DNA of 64,000 nucleotides from Bacillus solimangrovi (GTDB lineage Bacteria; Bacillota; Bacilli; Bacillales; Bacillaceae_N). The notes beneath the pieces are model-generated. The model saw only the letters and a list, made by a program, of their open reading frames with translations. It ran no database searches and was not told the origin of the DNA. The position numbers and the translations under genes were made by a program. The stretch spans positions 1 to 64,000 of the forward strand of contig NZ_MJEH01000061.1 in the NCBI RefSeq assembly GCF_001742425.1. The letters run 5' to 3'. Shown here piece after piece: positions 50,018-59,897 of this stretch (its first letter is position 1; the number at the start of each line of letters is the position of its first letter).

Positions 50018-50593
50018 ATGAAACGATTAGTGCTTGCATCATCTTCCCCAAGAAGAAGAGCATTGTTAGAGAAATTTGGCTATACTTTTCTGTTAGCACC
50101 AAGTAAGAGTGAAGAGAAAATGGATCCACATGCCACACCAATTGAAGTCGTTCAGAGCCTCGCACAGCAAAAGGCAGAAGAAATTGCTCATGTATATCCT
50201 AACGATATCGTTTTAGGTGCTGATACAGTAGTCGTCTATAATGAGAAAATATTAGGCAAGCCAGCTGATGAAGAAGAGGCAAAAAAAATGCTCAACATGC
50301 TCTCAGGACAATTACATACTGTATATACAGGAGTAGCTATTGTTAACAACGGTCATGTGAATACATTCTGTTCTTCTACAAATGTGCGCTTTCGTAACTT
50401 AACTCGATCAGAAATCAATGCATATGTTCAAACAGGTGAACCGTTTGATAAGGCAGGTGCATATGGAATTCAAGAACTTGGTGGAGCATTTGTACAAGAA
50501 ATTCAAGGAGACTATATGAATGTCGTTGGTCTTCCCCTCGTCAAAGTACTAGAAGAGTTACGGTTACTAGGTGTTACAGGAACATTGAACTAA
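50018..50593 (+). CDS. maf: Maf-like nucleotide pyrophosphatase / septum formation inhibitor
   Basis: House-cleaning nucleotide pyrophosphatase of 191 residues. Motifs are LVLASSSPRRRALLEKFG at the N-terminus, LGADTVVVYNEKILGKP near residue 70, and GEPFDKAGAYGIQE near residue 145. ATG 50018 follows AAGAAGGTG by nine bases; the in-frame GTG at 50006 lies within that site. The 204 bases upstream hold no supported gene. Confidence 0.94.
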   Translation: MKRLVLASSSPRRRALLEKFGYTFLLAPSKSEEKMDPHATPIEVVQSLAQQKAEEIAHVYPNDIVLGADTVVVYNEKILGKPADEEEAKKMLNMLSGQLHTVYTGVAIVNNGHVNTFCSSTNVRFRNLTRSEINAYVQTGEPFDKAGAYGIQELGGAFVQEIQGDYMNVVGLPLVKVLEELRLLGVTGTLN

Positions 50594-50730
50594 AATTTTA
50601 ATGTATGAGTAATAAAAAGAATGTCGTGGGGTTTAACAGTGTTTACTAAAAATTTATATAGATACTATTATCCCCTCTGCGTTTTAAATATCCTCTTCGG
50701 AATTGCTGACTATTCATCTATATCTTTCGT

Positions 50731-50769
50731 TAAGGAGGTGTATCCAGCTATTAATGCTGGAGAAGAAAT
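50731..50769 (+). promoter_or_regulatory. Unusual Shine-Dalgarno region upstream of radC
   Basis: AAGGAGGTGTATCCAGC (50732-50748) equals the complement of the 16S rRNA 3' tail (AAGGAGGTGATCCAGC) except for one inserted T. It lies too far (about 30 bases) from the radC TTG start. The first ATG after it (50754) opens an 18-codon frame that overlaps the radC start. radC itself has GGAGAA (50759-50764) as its local site. It may be a leader peptide or a ribosome standby site. Confidence 0.45.
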
Positions 50770-51456
50770 TTGACAGAGACATTATTAATCCGCGATTTAC
50801 CCCAAAGTGAAAAGCCACGAGAACGCCTCATTTCAGATGGAACAGACAAGCTTACGAACCAAGAGTTAATAGCGATTTTATTAAGAACAGGTACGAAAAA
50901 GGAATCCGTGATGGATCTGTCTAATCGATTATTGAAACATTTTGATGGCTTGAGGTTGTTGAAGAACGCAACAATTCAAGAGCTCACTGATATAAAAGGG
51001 ATCGGTGAAGTGAAGGCTGTCCAATTACTCGCTGCAGTTGAAATCGGGAAAAGGATGGGGCGTCTTCAATTCGAACAACGATATGTAATACGTTCACCAG
51101 AAGACGGAGCGAACTTAGTTATGGATGAAATGCGTTTTTTAACACAGGAACATTTCGTGTGTCTGTATCTTAACACAAAAAATCAAGTAATCCATCAGCA
51201 AACTATTTTCATTGGTAGTTTAAATGCTAGTATTGTACATCCAAGAGAAGTGTTTAAAGAAGCCTTTCGTCGCTCAGCTGCGTCTATTATTTGTGTCCAT
51301 AATCATCCATCAGGTGATCCGAGTCCGAGTCGAGAGGATATTGAAGTGACAAAACGGTTAGTAGAATGTGGGAAATTAATCGGAATTGAATTGTTAGACC
51401 ATCTTATAATTGGGGAAAAGAAATATGTAAGTATGAAAGAAAAAGGATATGTGTAA
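50770..51456 (+). CDS. radC: RadC / JAB-domain protein (UPF0758)
   Basis: Protein of 228 residues. A helix-hairpin-helix region comes first (residues 20-75, LTDIKGIGEVKAVQLLAAVE). A JAB metalloprotease-like domain follows with the zinc motif HNHPSGDPSPSRED (about residue 177) and the glutamate near EAFRRSA. A role in DNA repair has been questioned, and the true substrate is not known. The start is TTG 50770 with GGAGAA seven bases upstream. The N-terminus TETLLIRDLPQSEKPRERL is family-like. Confidence 0.92.
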   Translation: MTETLLIRDLPQSEKPRERLISDGTDKLTNQELIAILLRTGTKKESVMDLSNRLLKHFDGLRLLKNATIQELTDIKGIGEVKAVQLLAAVEIGKRMGRLQFEQRYVIRSPEDGANLVMDEMRFLTQEHFVCLYLNTKNQVIHQQTIFIGSLNASIVHPREVFKEAFRRSAASIICVHNHPSGDPSPSREDIEVTKRLVECGKLIGIELLDHLIIGEKKYVSMKEKGYV

Positions 51457-51478
51457 CACTATCCTTTTCCTTTTTTTT
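51441..51478 (+). terminator. Terminator overlapping the radC stop
   Basis: The stem AAAAGGATA / TATCCTTTT has its loop over the stop codon and is followed by CC and eight T residues. It could reduce read-through into mreB. Confidence 0.7.
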
Positions 51479-51559
51479 GTCTTATAATTAAAATGATAGA
51501 CGTATATGATTTCGACATTAACTGTACAAAATAGAAATTGAAATGCCAATTTGACATAG

Positions 51560-52633
<1,074 letters not shown>

Positions 52634-52654
52634 TTAATTAAGAAGGTGTAAAGG

Positions 52655-53560
52655 ATGCCACAATTTTTTTTAAATAAACGCTTGATCACCCTACTTGTTA
52701 GTATCATTTTACTTGTGGTATTGATTGGACTAACGATTAATGAACGAGATAGATTAACGTGGCCCGAACAATTCTTGAAAGATTCAATTGGATGGTTTCA
52801 ATCGACATTACACCGTCCAACACAAGCGATTTCAAATGTTTTTGAAAATATTAGTGAAATAAAAGATGTTTATGAAGAGAACAAATTATTGAAATCCCGA
52901 CTTGATGAATATGTCGCATTGTCCGTAAAGGTTGACGACTTAGAAGATGAAAATGATCAGCTTCGTGATTTGCTTGATAAAAAAGAGGCATTGCAAGATT
53001 TCACTTCTATTCAAGCTACAGTTATTTCTAGAAACCCAGATCAATGGACAGATCGAATTATTGTGAATAAGGGTGCACAAGATGGTGTTAAGAAGAATAT
53101 GGCAGTTATTACAGCAAAAGGGCTCATCGGTAAGGTGCAATATGTTTCTCAATTTACGTCGACAATTCAATTATTGAGCGATTTAGATCGAACAAATCGG
53201 ATTTCTGCAATTGTTAAAGGTAATGAAAATGTATTTGGTTTAATAGAAGGTTATGATCCAAAAAAAGAAGCATTGTTATTTAAGCGGATTCCTTTCGACT
53301 TAGAAATTAAGGAAGGTGAAACCGTGATTACTTCTGGTCTCGGTGGTATTTTTCCACGTGGATTAGTCATTGGAACAGTTACAGAAGCAGAACCAGATGA
53401 ATATGGGTTAACGAAAACAGCCTATGTGAAGCCTGCAGCGGAGTTTTATAACATTGACCATCTTATGATTATTAACCGTGAAGTAATATCTAAACTTGAT
53501 GAAGAATATGAGGCCCCCGCTGAAGATGTAACAGATGAAGAGGAGGGAGAGAGCAGTTGA
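52655..53560 (+). CDS. mreC: Rod-shape determining protein MreC
   Basis: Bitopic membrane protein of the elongasome. It has 301 residues: a transmembrane helix at residues 8-27, a coiled coil (about 65-110, YEENKLLKSRLDEYVALSVK), and the double beta-barrel MreC domain (about 115-275, IVNKGAQDGVKKNMAVIT). An acidic tail follows. It starts after AAAGG at ATG 52655 and overlaps mreD by four bases. Confidence 0.94.
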   Translation: MPQFFLNKRLITLLVSIILLVVLIGLTINERDRLTWPEQFLKDSIGWFQSTLHRPTQAISNVFENISEIKDVYEENKLLKSRLDEYVALSVKVDDLEDENDQLRDLLDKKEALQDFTSIQATVISRNPDQWTDRIIVNKGAQDGVKKNMAVITAKGLIGKVQYVSQFTSTIQLLSDLDRTNRISAIVKGNENVFGLIEGYDPKKEALLFKRIPFDLEIKEGETVITSGLGGIFPRGLVIGTVTEAEPDEYGLTKTAYVKPAAEFYNIDHLMIINREVISKLDEEYEAPAEDVTDEEEGESS

Positions 53561-54078
53561 AGCGAGTGATTCTCCCTCTCATTCTTTTTTTGTTTTTTAT
53601 CGGTGAAAGTATATTTGTTGATTTAGTTGGTGGACAAGTTTTTGGTTCAGATCGAATTTTTGTACCGCATTTTGTTTTAATGCTCTTGATTTTAATTGGA
53701 ATCTTTTATGATGAGAAGCAAGCAATTTATCAAGGAATTATATTTGGTTTTTTGTTTGATATTTACTATACAGATGTCATTGGAATACATATGTTTATGT
53801 ATGGTTTTATTGCATACATGATGGGAATTGCTAAACGAATGCTGCACTCTAACTTATTTATTACGTTATTACTGGCAATTTTAAGTATTACGTTGCTTGA
53901 AACGTTTAGTTATGGTGTTTATAGCCTTGTAGGAAAATCAGATATGACGTGGGAAAGTTTCGCTAACTTTCGATTGCTTCCTACACTTGTACTGAATACA
54001 GTGTATGTAATCATTTCTTATTATCCGATGCATAAGCTTTTATTCCGTATGAAGAAAATTAATAAAGAGGTAGTTTAA
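53557..54078 (+). CDS. mreD: Rod-shape determining protein MreD
   Basis: Polytopic membrane protein of 173 residues with about five hydrophobic helices. The IFGFLFDIYYTDVIGIHMFMY segment is typical of MreD. It starts at TTG 53557, overlapping the mreC stop, with GAGGAGGGA upstream. A 9-bp hairpin follows at 54091-54126, with its T-run in the loop, so it is not a terminator; minC may be cotranscribed. Confidence 0.92.
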   Translation: MKRVILPLILFLFFIGESIFVDLVGGQVFGSDRIFVPHFVLMLLILIGIFYDEKQAIYQGIIFGFLFDIYYTDVIGIHMFMYGFIAYMMGIAKRMLHSNLFITLLLAILSITLLETFSYGVYSLVGKSDMTWESFANFRLLPTLVLNTVYVIISYYPMHKLLFRMKKINKEVV

Positions 54079-54258
54079 TAAAGTAAACGGCTATCAGTGA
54101 TTGCTTTTTTTCACCAACACTGATGGTTAGTTGAACCGATCATTAGACAAGTTGTAGAATTTACTGGATACCTTTCAACATGATAGACGTTCATAATGAG
54201 TATTGAAGGAATGCTTAAAAGTTTGTCGAATATTACATGTAATGAGGTGAGTCACGTG

Positions 54259-54942
54259 ATGGGCCAAAAACAACAATTAGTTGTAATGAAAGGTACAAAA
54301 GACGGGTTAACGTTATATCTAGATGATAACTGTTCGTTTCAGGAATTAATCGGTGATCTAGAAAAAAAGTTGTTGTCTAATCATCAGCAACAAGAAGACC
54401 GTCCGTTAATCACCGTTAATATTAAAGCAGGTAATCGCTATTTAAGTAAGGAGCAAGAAGAAGAAATCAGAAAGCTTATTCGGAGCAAGGACAATTTAGT
54501 AGTAGATTCGATTGATTCAAATGTAATATCGAAAGAAGCTGCTATTGAATGGAAGCAAAATTCAGAAATTATGTCTGTAACGAGGGTAATTCGCTCAGGT
54601 CAAGTACTTGAAGTACCTGGAGATATTTTATTAATTGGTGATGTGAATCCAGGTGGGACGATAATGGCTGGAGGAAACATCTTTGTAATGGGTTCATTAC
54701 GTGGGGTTGCTCATGCAGGTTGTTATGGTAACGAGGAGGCAATTATCGCAGCTTCTCATATGAAGCCTGCTCAATTAAGAATTAGTGAATATATTAGCCG
54801 TGCTCCTGATTCTTCTGAAGAACGTGGAACAGAAATGGAGTGCGCCTACATAGATGAAGAGAAACAGCAAATTACCCTTGATCGTCTACAAACATTATCA
54901 TATTTGAGGCCGGATTTAACGAGGTTAGAAAGGGGAATGTGA
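54259..54942 (+). CDS. minC: Septum site-determining protein MinC
   Basis: Inhibitor of FtsZ assembly away from mid-cell. It has 227 residues. The N-terminal domain begins QQLVVMKGTKDGLTLYLDD; the C-terminal beta-helix domain contains RSGQVLEVPGDILLIGDVNP and GGNIFVMGSLRGVAHAG. ATG 54259 is eight bases after GAGGTGA and gives the usual family length; an in-frame ATG at 54196 would add 21 atypical residues. Confidence 0.95.
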   Translation: MGQKQQLVVMKGTKDGLTLYLDDNCSFQELIGDLEKKLLSNHQQQEDRPLITVNIKAGNRYLSKEQEEEIRKLIRSKDNLVVDSIDSNVISKEAAIEWKQNSEIMSVTRVIRSGQVLEVPGDILLIGDVNPGGTIMAGGNIFVMGSLRGVAHAGCYGNEEAIIAASHMKPAQLRISEYISRAPDSSEERGTEMECAYIDEEKQQITLDRLQTLSYLRPDLTRLERGM

Positions 54943-54943
54943 T

Positions 54944-55738
54944 GTGGGTGAGGCTATTGTCATTACATCAGGAAAAGGTGGTGTAGGTAAAACTACCACC
55001 TCAGCAAACTTAGGAACGTCGCTAGCGTTATCAGGGAAAAAGGTTTGCTTAATTGATACAGATATTGGTTTGCGTAATTTGGATGTGATTATGGGTCTTG
55101 AAAATCGTATTATTTATGATTTAGTTGATGTCGTTGAAGGTCGCTGTCGCTTGAATCAAGCATTAATTAAAGATAAACGTTTTGAGTGTCTATATTTACT
55201 TCCAGCTGCACAAACAAAGGATAAATCAGCAGTAAAACCTGAACAAATGAAAGTGATTGTAGAAGAATTAAAGGAAGATTATGATTATTTGTTAATAGAC
55301 TGTCCTGCGGGAATTGAGCAAGGATTCAAGAATGCAATTGCAGGTGCTGACAAATCAATTGTAGTCACTACACCTGAAATTTCTTCTGTTCGTGACGCAG
55401 ATCGAATTATCGGTTTACTTGAGCAAGAAAACATCGAACCACCTCGACTTATTGTCAACCGAATTCGTAATCATATGATGAAGAACGGTGAGATGTTAGA
55501 TGTTGATGAGATCGTTAACATTCTATCGATTGAACTGTTAGGGATTGTTGTTGATGATGATGATGTTATTAAGGCTTCAAATAAAGGTGAGCCGATAGCA
55601 TTAGATCCGTCTAGTAAGGCATCAATTGCTTATCGCAATATGGCACGCCGAATTTTAGGAGAATCTGTTCCTTTGCTTTCACTTGATAATAAGCAAGGTG
55701 TCTTTAATAAAGTTAAACGTTTTTTCGGTATGCGTTAA
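54944..55738 (+). CDS. minD: Septum site-determining ATPase MinD
   Basis: Membrane-associated ParA-family ATPase that recruits MinC. It has 264 residues. The deviant Walker A is SGKGGVGKTTTSAN, with IDTDIGLRNLDVIMGLENR and DYLLIDCPAGIEQGF following. The C-terminal amphipathic helix (FNKVKRFFGMR) is the membrane-targeting sequence. It starts at GTG 54944, one base after the minC stop, with AGGGG eight bases upstream. Confidence 0.97.
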   Translation: MGEAIVITSGKGGVGKTTTSANLGTSLALSGKKVCLIDTDIGLRNLDVIMGLENRIIYDLVDVVEGRCRLNQALIKDKRFECLYLLPAAQTKDKSAVKPEQMKVIVEELKEDYDYLLIDCPAGIEQGFKNAIAGADKSIVVTTPEISSVRDADRIIGLLEQENIEPPRLIVNRIRNHMMKNGEMLDVDEIVNILSIELLGIVVDDDDVIKASNKGEPIALDPSSKASIAYRNMARRILGESVPLLSLDNKQGVFNKVKRFFGMR

Positions 55739-55770
55739 ACACTTCGTTTTTTGAACGGAGTGTTTTTTTT
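55738..55770 (+). terminator. Intrinsic terminator after minD
   Basis: The stem AACACTTCGTT / AACGGAGTGTT (11 pairs, one G-U) has a five-base loop and is followed by a T-run. It closes the mre-min transcript. Confidence 0.88.
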
Positions 55771-55889
55771 GTAATACATCATCATATTCAAATGGTATTT
55801 AGTTTTAAGTAATTTGGAGACAACATCATGCATCAATAAATAGAAATGAGAATTATTCATAATAGTGTATGCACTTTGTTTGTTCATAC

Positions 55890-55918
55890 GCATATTTCAG
55901 ACGGACAAGTCATAAGAT
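55890..55918 (+). promoter_or_regulatory. Candidate sigma-E (mother-cell) promoter of spoIVFA-spoIVFB
   Basis: GCATATT (55890-55896), exactly 14 bases and CATAAGAT (55911-55918) fit the sigma-E pattern KMATATT / CATANNNT. The spoIVF operon is sigma-E dependent in B. subtilis, which supports it. Confidence 0.65.
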
Positions 55919-55951
55919 GTACAAACCTTATGAGTAGAAGGAATGGTGCAG

Positions 55952-56743
55952 ATGAATAAACGAGTGAATGATGCACGTAGACGCATCGAGCAACGCAAAA
56001 AAATAAAGAAGAATCGTATTCCAGTTTCAACTAGACAAACTCATGATGCATATATTCCGACAGATGAAGAACGGTTTGGAGCGCCACCACCGTTTGAACG
56101 AGCCAACTTTTCTAATAATAAGAAAACAAACACTTTGTTTTTTTCTCCAGAGAAGCTTGTTTTACAAGTTATGATAGCAAGTTGTTTATTTTTAGTAACA
56201 GGGATTATGTTTAAAACGGATAATCCACAGCTTAATCAAGCAAAAGCATTTATAGAAAGAACCTTTGAGCAAGAGTTTCAATTTGCAGCTGTGTCAACGT
56301 GGTACAATGATACGTTTGGTAGACCATTATCAATTCTTCCAGTAGATGAGCAAAACAAGGAAATTGTCAGTTCTGAACAAAACTATGATTATGCTGTTCC
56401 AGTTGCTGGTAGAGTGTTAGAAAGCTTTGAAAAAAATGGACAGGGAATCATGGTAGAAACGAGTGAAGGAATGTCAGTTGAAGTAATAGAAGAAGGGATC
56501 GTTATTTATGCTGGAGTGAAAGATGAACTAGGAAAGACTGTTGGAATTCAGCATCCTGATGGAACAGAAACGTGGTATGGTCATTTAGCTAATATTGATG
56601 TGTCATTATATGAATGGGTAGATGCTCGTGCTGTACTTGGTAATGTCACGAATCAAGACAATGGTAAAGTGGGAACCTTCTATTTCGGAATTAAGCAAGG
56701 AGGATCCTTCATTGACCCAAGCCAGGTGATGAGGTTTGATTAA
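55952..56743 (+). CDS. spoIVFA: Stage IV sporulation protein FA
   Basis: Holds the SpoIVFB protease inactive in the outer forespore membrane until signalled from the forespore. It has 263 residues: a basic cytoplasmic start (RVNDARRRIEQRKKIKKNR), one transmembrane helix (about 66-85), and a C-terminal M23/LytM-like domain (about 150-260) that keeps WYGHLANIDV but lacks the full zinc ligand set, as is normal for SpoIVFA. ATG 55952 is ten bases after AGAAGG; ATG 55943 is too close. Confidence 0.92.
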   Translation: MNKRVNDARRRIEQRKKIKKNRIPVSTRQTHDAYIPTDEERFGAPPPFERANFSNNKKTNTLFFSPEKLVLQVMIASCLFLVTGIMFKTDNPQLNQAKAFIERTFEQEFQFAAVSTWYNDTFGRPLSILPVDEQNKEIVSSEQNYDYAVPVAGRVLESFEKNGQGIMVETSEGMSVEVIEEGIVIYAGVKDELGKTVGIQHPDGTETWYGHLANIDVSLYEWVDARAVLGNVTNQDNGKVGTFYFGIKQGGSFIDPSQVMRFD

Positions 56744-57596
56744 TTTTTTATCTTTATTCAAAAAGTGTTCGATTCACCCTTTATTTTGGGCTGTAGCAGC
56801 AATTGGTATTTTATCAGGTCGATTTGTTGAGACGATTATGGTGTTTGTTATTATTTTCGTTCATGAAATGGGTCATGCTGCAACGGCCCATTTTTTTCAT
56901 TGGCGTATTAAGAAGATTGAATTATTTCCATTTGGTGGAGTTGCTGAAATGGATGAGTATGGGAATCGACCACTCAGAGAAGAAATGTTAATTATTGTGG
57001 CTGGTCCTTTACAGCACTTTTGGATGATTGGTTTATCTTATATTTTATTACAGTTTAATGTAATTGATTTAGCATTCCATCAATTATTCGTTATGCATAA
57101 TCTTTTTATTGCTTGTTTTAATATGTTACCTATTTGGCCATTAGATGGTGGGAAACTTCTTTTAACAGTATTATCAAGTCAGTTTCCTTTTAGAAAAGCA
57201 TATCGTTTAGCATTAGTAACGTCTTTTTTATGTTTTTCATTTATTGTTTGCTTACATTTAATTTTTTCATATTATCATTTGAACTTATGGTTTATTATTG
57301 CTTTTTTATTATTTGCTCAATGGACAGAATGGAAGCAACAGGACTTTGCACATGTTCGTTTTTTATTAGAACGTCATTACGGAAAAACTACAGAGATTGC
57401 TCAATTACAACCAATTAATGTGCAGGAAACATTAATGATACAAGAAGTATTTAATGAATTTTGTAGAGGTTGTAAACATCAAGTGTTAATGAAGACAAAA
57501 CAAGGGGAACAAATAGTAATTGACGAAAACGAGTTACTACATGCTTTTTTTACAGATAAACAGACAAACTGTACAGTTGGGGATATTTTTAGATAG
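56736..57596 (+). CDS. spoIVFB: Stage IV sporulation protein FB (site-2 metalloprotease)
   Basis: Intramembrane protease that processes pro-sigma-K. The zinc motif is His43-Glu44-x-x-His47 (FVHEMGHAATAHFF), and Asp137 lies in MLPIWPLDGGK. Both match the B. subtilis numbering. There are six or so transmembrane helices and a C-terminal CBS-like domain (about 205-286). It starts at TTG 56736 behind AGGTGATGAGG, overlapping spoIVFA by eight bases. The length is 286 residues. Confidence 0.94.
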   Translation: MINFLSLFKKCSIHPLFWAVAAIGILSGRFVETIMVFVIIFVHEMGHAATAHFFHWRIKKIELFPFGGVAEMDEYGNRPLREEMLIIVAGPLQHFWMIGLSYILLQFNVIDLAFHQLFVMHNLFIACFNMLPIWPLDGGKLLLTVLSSQFPFRKAYRLALVTSFLCFSFIVCLHLIFSYYHLNLWFIIAFLLFAQWTEWKQQDFAHVRFLLERHYGKTTEIAQLQPINVQETLMIQEVFNEFCRGCKHQVLMKTKQGEQIVIDENELLHAFFTDKQTNCTVGDIFR

Positions 57597-57633
57597 AATG
57601 ATGTAAGTGAAGAAATGGAGTTGGAAATATACA

Positions 57634-59091
57634 ATGAAACAAATCATTCTATCTAATGATGCTATTCAAAAACGAGCAATTTGGCTTGAGGAAGGTAAGT
57701 TGAACGATTTAATCATTGATTGTGAAAGTAATTATGATATTGTCGGTGAAATATATAATGGTCGAGTGAAAAAGGTCGTACCAGGTATGCAAGCTGCTTT
57801 TATTGATATTGGGCTTGAGAAGTATGCTTATCTTGAAAGACGAGAAATAATTGCATATCAACAGAGTGGTATCGATCAACATATAAGTTCGCTATTGCAA
57901 GAAGGACAACGCATTACTGTACAAGTGAAGAAAGCGGCAATTGGTGAGAAAGGTCCAGTTGTTACCGAACTGGTTGAGTTTTCAGGTAAAAATGTCGTTT
58001 ATTTACCGAATGGTGGGTATATAGCAGTTTCTAAAAGGATTGCAAATCGTGTTGAACGACAACGTTTGGATAACTTTGGTCAGTCTCTAAAGGAAGACTA
58101 TGAAGGGATGATTTTTCGGACGTCGGCTAATACTGTTTGTAAAGAACAAATTCGAAATGAATGGGTTTATTTAAGAAACCGAGCAAGTTCCTTAATTGAG
58201 CAATCGAAACAAGCAAAAATACCTTCTCGTTTAGCTAGACAAAAAACGATCATTGAACGTGTCGTACACGAATGGCCAATTACAGAATGTGATGAGTTTA
58301 TAGTTGATACAATTGAAACAAAAAAACTGCTTATTGCTCAATTAGAAGTGTATGGGTATTCATTACCAGTACACGTTCATCAGAATCATGAAAATTTGTT
58401 TTCATTTTATCAAGTAGAGAATGTTATTCAAGAAGCGTTACGTCCAACTGTATGGTTGAAAAATGGTGCCAACTTGAGAATTGATTATACTGAAGCGATG
58501 ACAGTCATTGATGTGAATTCGGCGAAATTTACAGGGAAACGTAGTAAGGAAAATACCGTTACCGCTGTGAATAAAGAAGCAGCAGAAGAAATTGCTCGCC
58601 AATTAAGGATACGTAACATTGGTGGAATGATTCTAGTTGATTTCATAAATATGTATCAACAGAAAGATAAGGATAAAGTGCTTGAGGTTCTTAAAAGAGA
58701 AACATCGAAAGACCGTATGACAGTTCATGTAATTGGATTTACACAACTTGGTCTCGTAGAAATGACAAGGAAGAAGTCTAGACAATCTCAACATGAATTG
58801 TTAACGAAACAATGTGAATGTTGCAATGAAACAGGAAGAATGTTAACAGATGAAGCACTTGTTGCAGAGTTAGAGATAGCATTATCAGATTATATGTTAC
58901 ATGATGAAGAAGCTATATTAATTGAATCAAGAGAGACATTCATTAATTATGTTCAACATCGTTGGCTTACATATTTAGAAGAGAAAATAAGAAAACGAAT
59001 CGTATTTTTAAAAAGTGAGCAAACTGAACATTTTCATATTCGTCGTTTAGGGAAGTTGGATGAACTTATAAAGATTCAAAAGGATCATTGA
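57634..59091 (+). CDS. rng: Ribonuclease G/E family endoribonuclease
   Basis: Single-strand endonuclease of RNA processing and decay. It has 485 residues: an S1-like domain (VGEIYNGRVKKVVPGMQAAF, about 35-120), the catalytic DNase I-like core (VIDVNSAKFTGKRS with the metal Asp, and GGMILVDFINM), and the zinc-link CECCNETGRM (about 395). B. subtilis lacks this enzyme, but related Bacillaceae have it here before rplU. ATG 57634 gives the family-like MKQIILSNDA; the upstream GTG 57607 has no ribosome binding site. Confidence 0.9.
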   Translation: MKQIILSNDAIQKRAIWLEEGKLNDLIIDCESNYDIVGEIYNGRVKKVVPGMQAAFIDIGLEKYAYLERREIIAYQQSGIDQHISSLLQEGQRITVQVKKAAIGEKGPVVTELVEFSGKNVVYLPNGGYIAVSKRIANRVERQRLDNFGQSLKEDYEGMIFRTSANTVCKEQIRNEWVYLRNRASSLIEQSKQAKIPSRLARQKTIIERVVHEWPITECDEFIVDTIETKKLLIAQLEVYGYSLPVHVHQNHENLFSFYQVENVIQEALRPTVWLKNGANLRIDYTEAMTVIDVNSAKFTGKRSKENTVTAVNKEAAEEIARQLRIRNIGGMILVDFINMYQQKDKDKVLEVLKRETSKDRMTVHVIGFTQLGLVEMTRKKSRQSQHELLTKQCECCNETGRMLTDEALVAELEIALSDYMLHDEEAILIESRETFINYVQHRWLTYLEEKIRKRIVFLKSEQTEHFHIRRLGKLDELIKIQKDH

Positions 59092-59117
59092 CAAGAAGAT
59101 TCTCATTATGGTACATT
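59088..59117 (+). promoter_or_regulatory. Sigma-A promoter of rplU-prp-rpmA
   Basis: TTGACA (59088-59093) overlaps the rng stop codon; an 18-base spacer ending in TATGG is followed by TACATT (59112-59117). This gives a perfect -35 and an extended -10. Confidence 0.65.
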
Positions 59118-59123
59118 AATGAT

Positions 59124-59224
59124 TGTTATTTTATTGTAGCACCCGTTGCTGCAACCGCACGGATCAGGTATTAAGCAATTATGAATTGCACCTGTAATGG
59201 CGAGTCTGAGTCTAAGAGGAGGTG
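59124..59224 (+). ncRNA. L21 leader (autoregulatory 5' UTR of rplU)
   Basis: The leader contains GTAGCACCCGTTGCTGCAAC and CGCACGG near its start, CAGGT/CACCTG pairing segments, and ATGGCGAGTC before the ribosome binding site. These are features I recognise from the Firmicutes L21 leader. Ribosomal protein L21 probably binds it to control the operon. Confidence 0.65.
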
Positions 59225-59230
59225 CAGAGA

Positions 59231-59539
59231 ATGTACGCAATTATCGAAACTGGTGGTAAACAAGTAAAAGTAGAAGAAGGTCAAGCGATCTACATCGAAA
59301 AACTTGATGCTACAGAAGGTGATACAGTGACGTTTGACAAAGTTCTTATGGTCGGCGGCGATAGCGTTAAAGTTGGCAGCCCAGTTGTTGACGGCGCTAC
59401 GGTTACTGCAAAAGTTGAAAAACAAGGTCGCGCTAAGAAGATCACTGTATTCAAGTATAAGCCAAAGAAAAACTACAAGCGTAAACAAGGTCATCGTCAA
59501 CCTTACACAAAAGTTGTGATTGAAAAGATCAACGCGTAA
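59231..59539 (+). CDS. rplU: 50S ribosomal protein L21
   Basis: Ribosomal protein of 102 residues: [18 protein letters not shown] at the N-terminus and [18 protein letters not shown] in the rRNA-binding C-terminal part. ATG 59231 lies behind AGAGGAGGTG. First of rplU-prp-rpmA. Confidence 0.97.
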   Translation: MYAIIETGGKQVKVEEGQAIYIEKLDATEGDTVTFDKVLMVGGDSVKVGSPVVDGATVTAKVEKQGRAKKITVFKYKPKKNYKRKQGHRQPYTKVVIEKINA

Positions 59540-59550
59540 GGGTTATTGAG

Positions 59551-59883
59551 ATGGTAAACGTTGAAGTAAAACGAGACAAACACAACCACATTCAATCATT
59601 CATGTTGAGCGGGCACGCTGATAGTGGTCCATATGGCTATGACCTCGTCTGTGCCGGTGTTTCATCTGTTTCTTTCGGAGCAGTGAACGCTGTATACGAG
59701 TTATGTCAAGTACCACTTGAAGTTGAGCAAGCAGAAGATGGAGGTTATTTGCGATGTACCGTTCCAGCTAATTTAGATGGACAGGTTGCAAATAATGTTC
59801 AACTATTGCTTGAAGGAATGCTCGTATCGCTTCGAACGATTGAACGTGACTATGCAAAACATATAAAAGTTACTGAACTATAG
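59551..59883 (+). CDS. prp: Ribosomal-processing cysteine protease Prp (YsxB)
   Basis: Cysteine protease of 110 residues that removes the N-terminal extension of ribosomal protein L27 in Firmicutes. The catalytic pair is the His in [11 protein letters not shown] and the Cys in [17 protein letters not shown] (about residues 22 and 34). It sits between the L21 and L27 genes, as in other species with the L27 extension, and that extension is present here. Confidence 0.94.
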   Translation: MVNVEVKRDKHNHIQSFMLSGHADSGPYGYDLVCAGVSSVSFGAVNAVYELCQVPLEVEQAEDGGYLRCTVPANLDGQVANNVQLLLEGMLVSLRTIERDYAKHIKVTEL

Positions 59884-59897
59884 AGGAGGTGGAACAG

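Noticed and set aside
49839-50021. 60-codon open frame between spoIIB and maf
   Set aside because: No ribosome binding site, unusual composition, and it runs into the maf start; a chance frame.
54091-54126. Hairpin CTATCAGTG / CACTGATGG between mreD and minC as a terminator
   Set aside because: The T-run is in the loop, not after the stem; no sign of termination.
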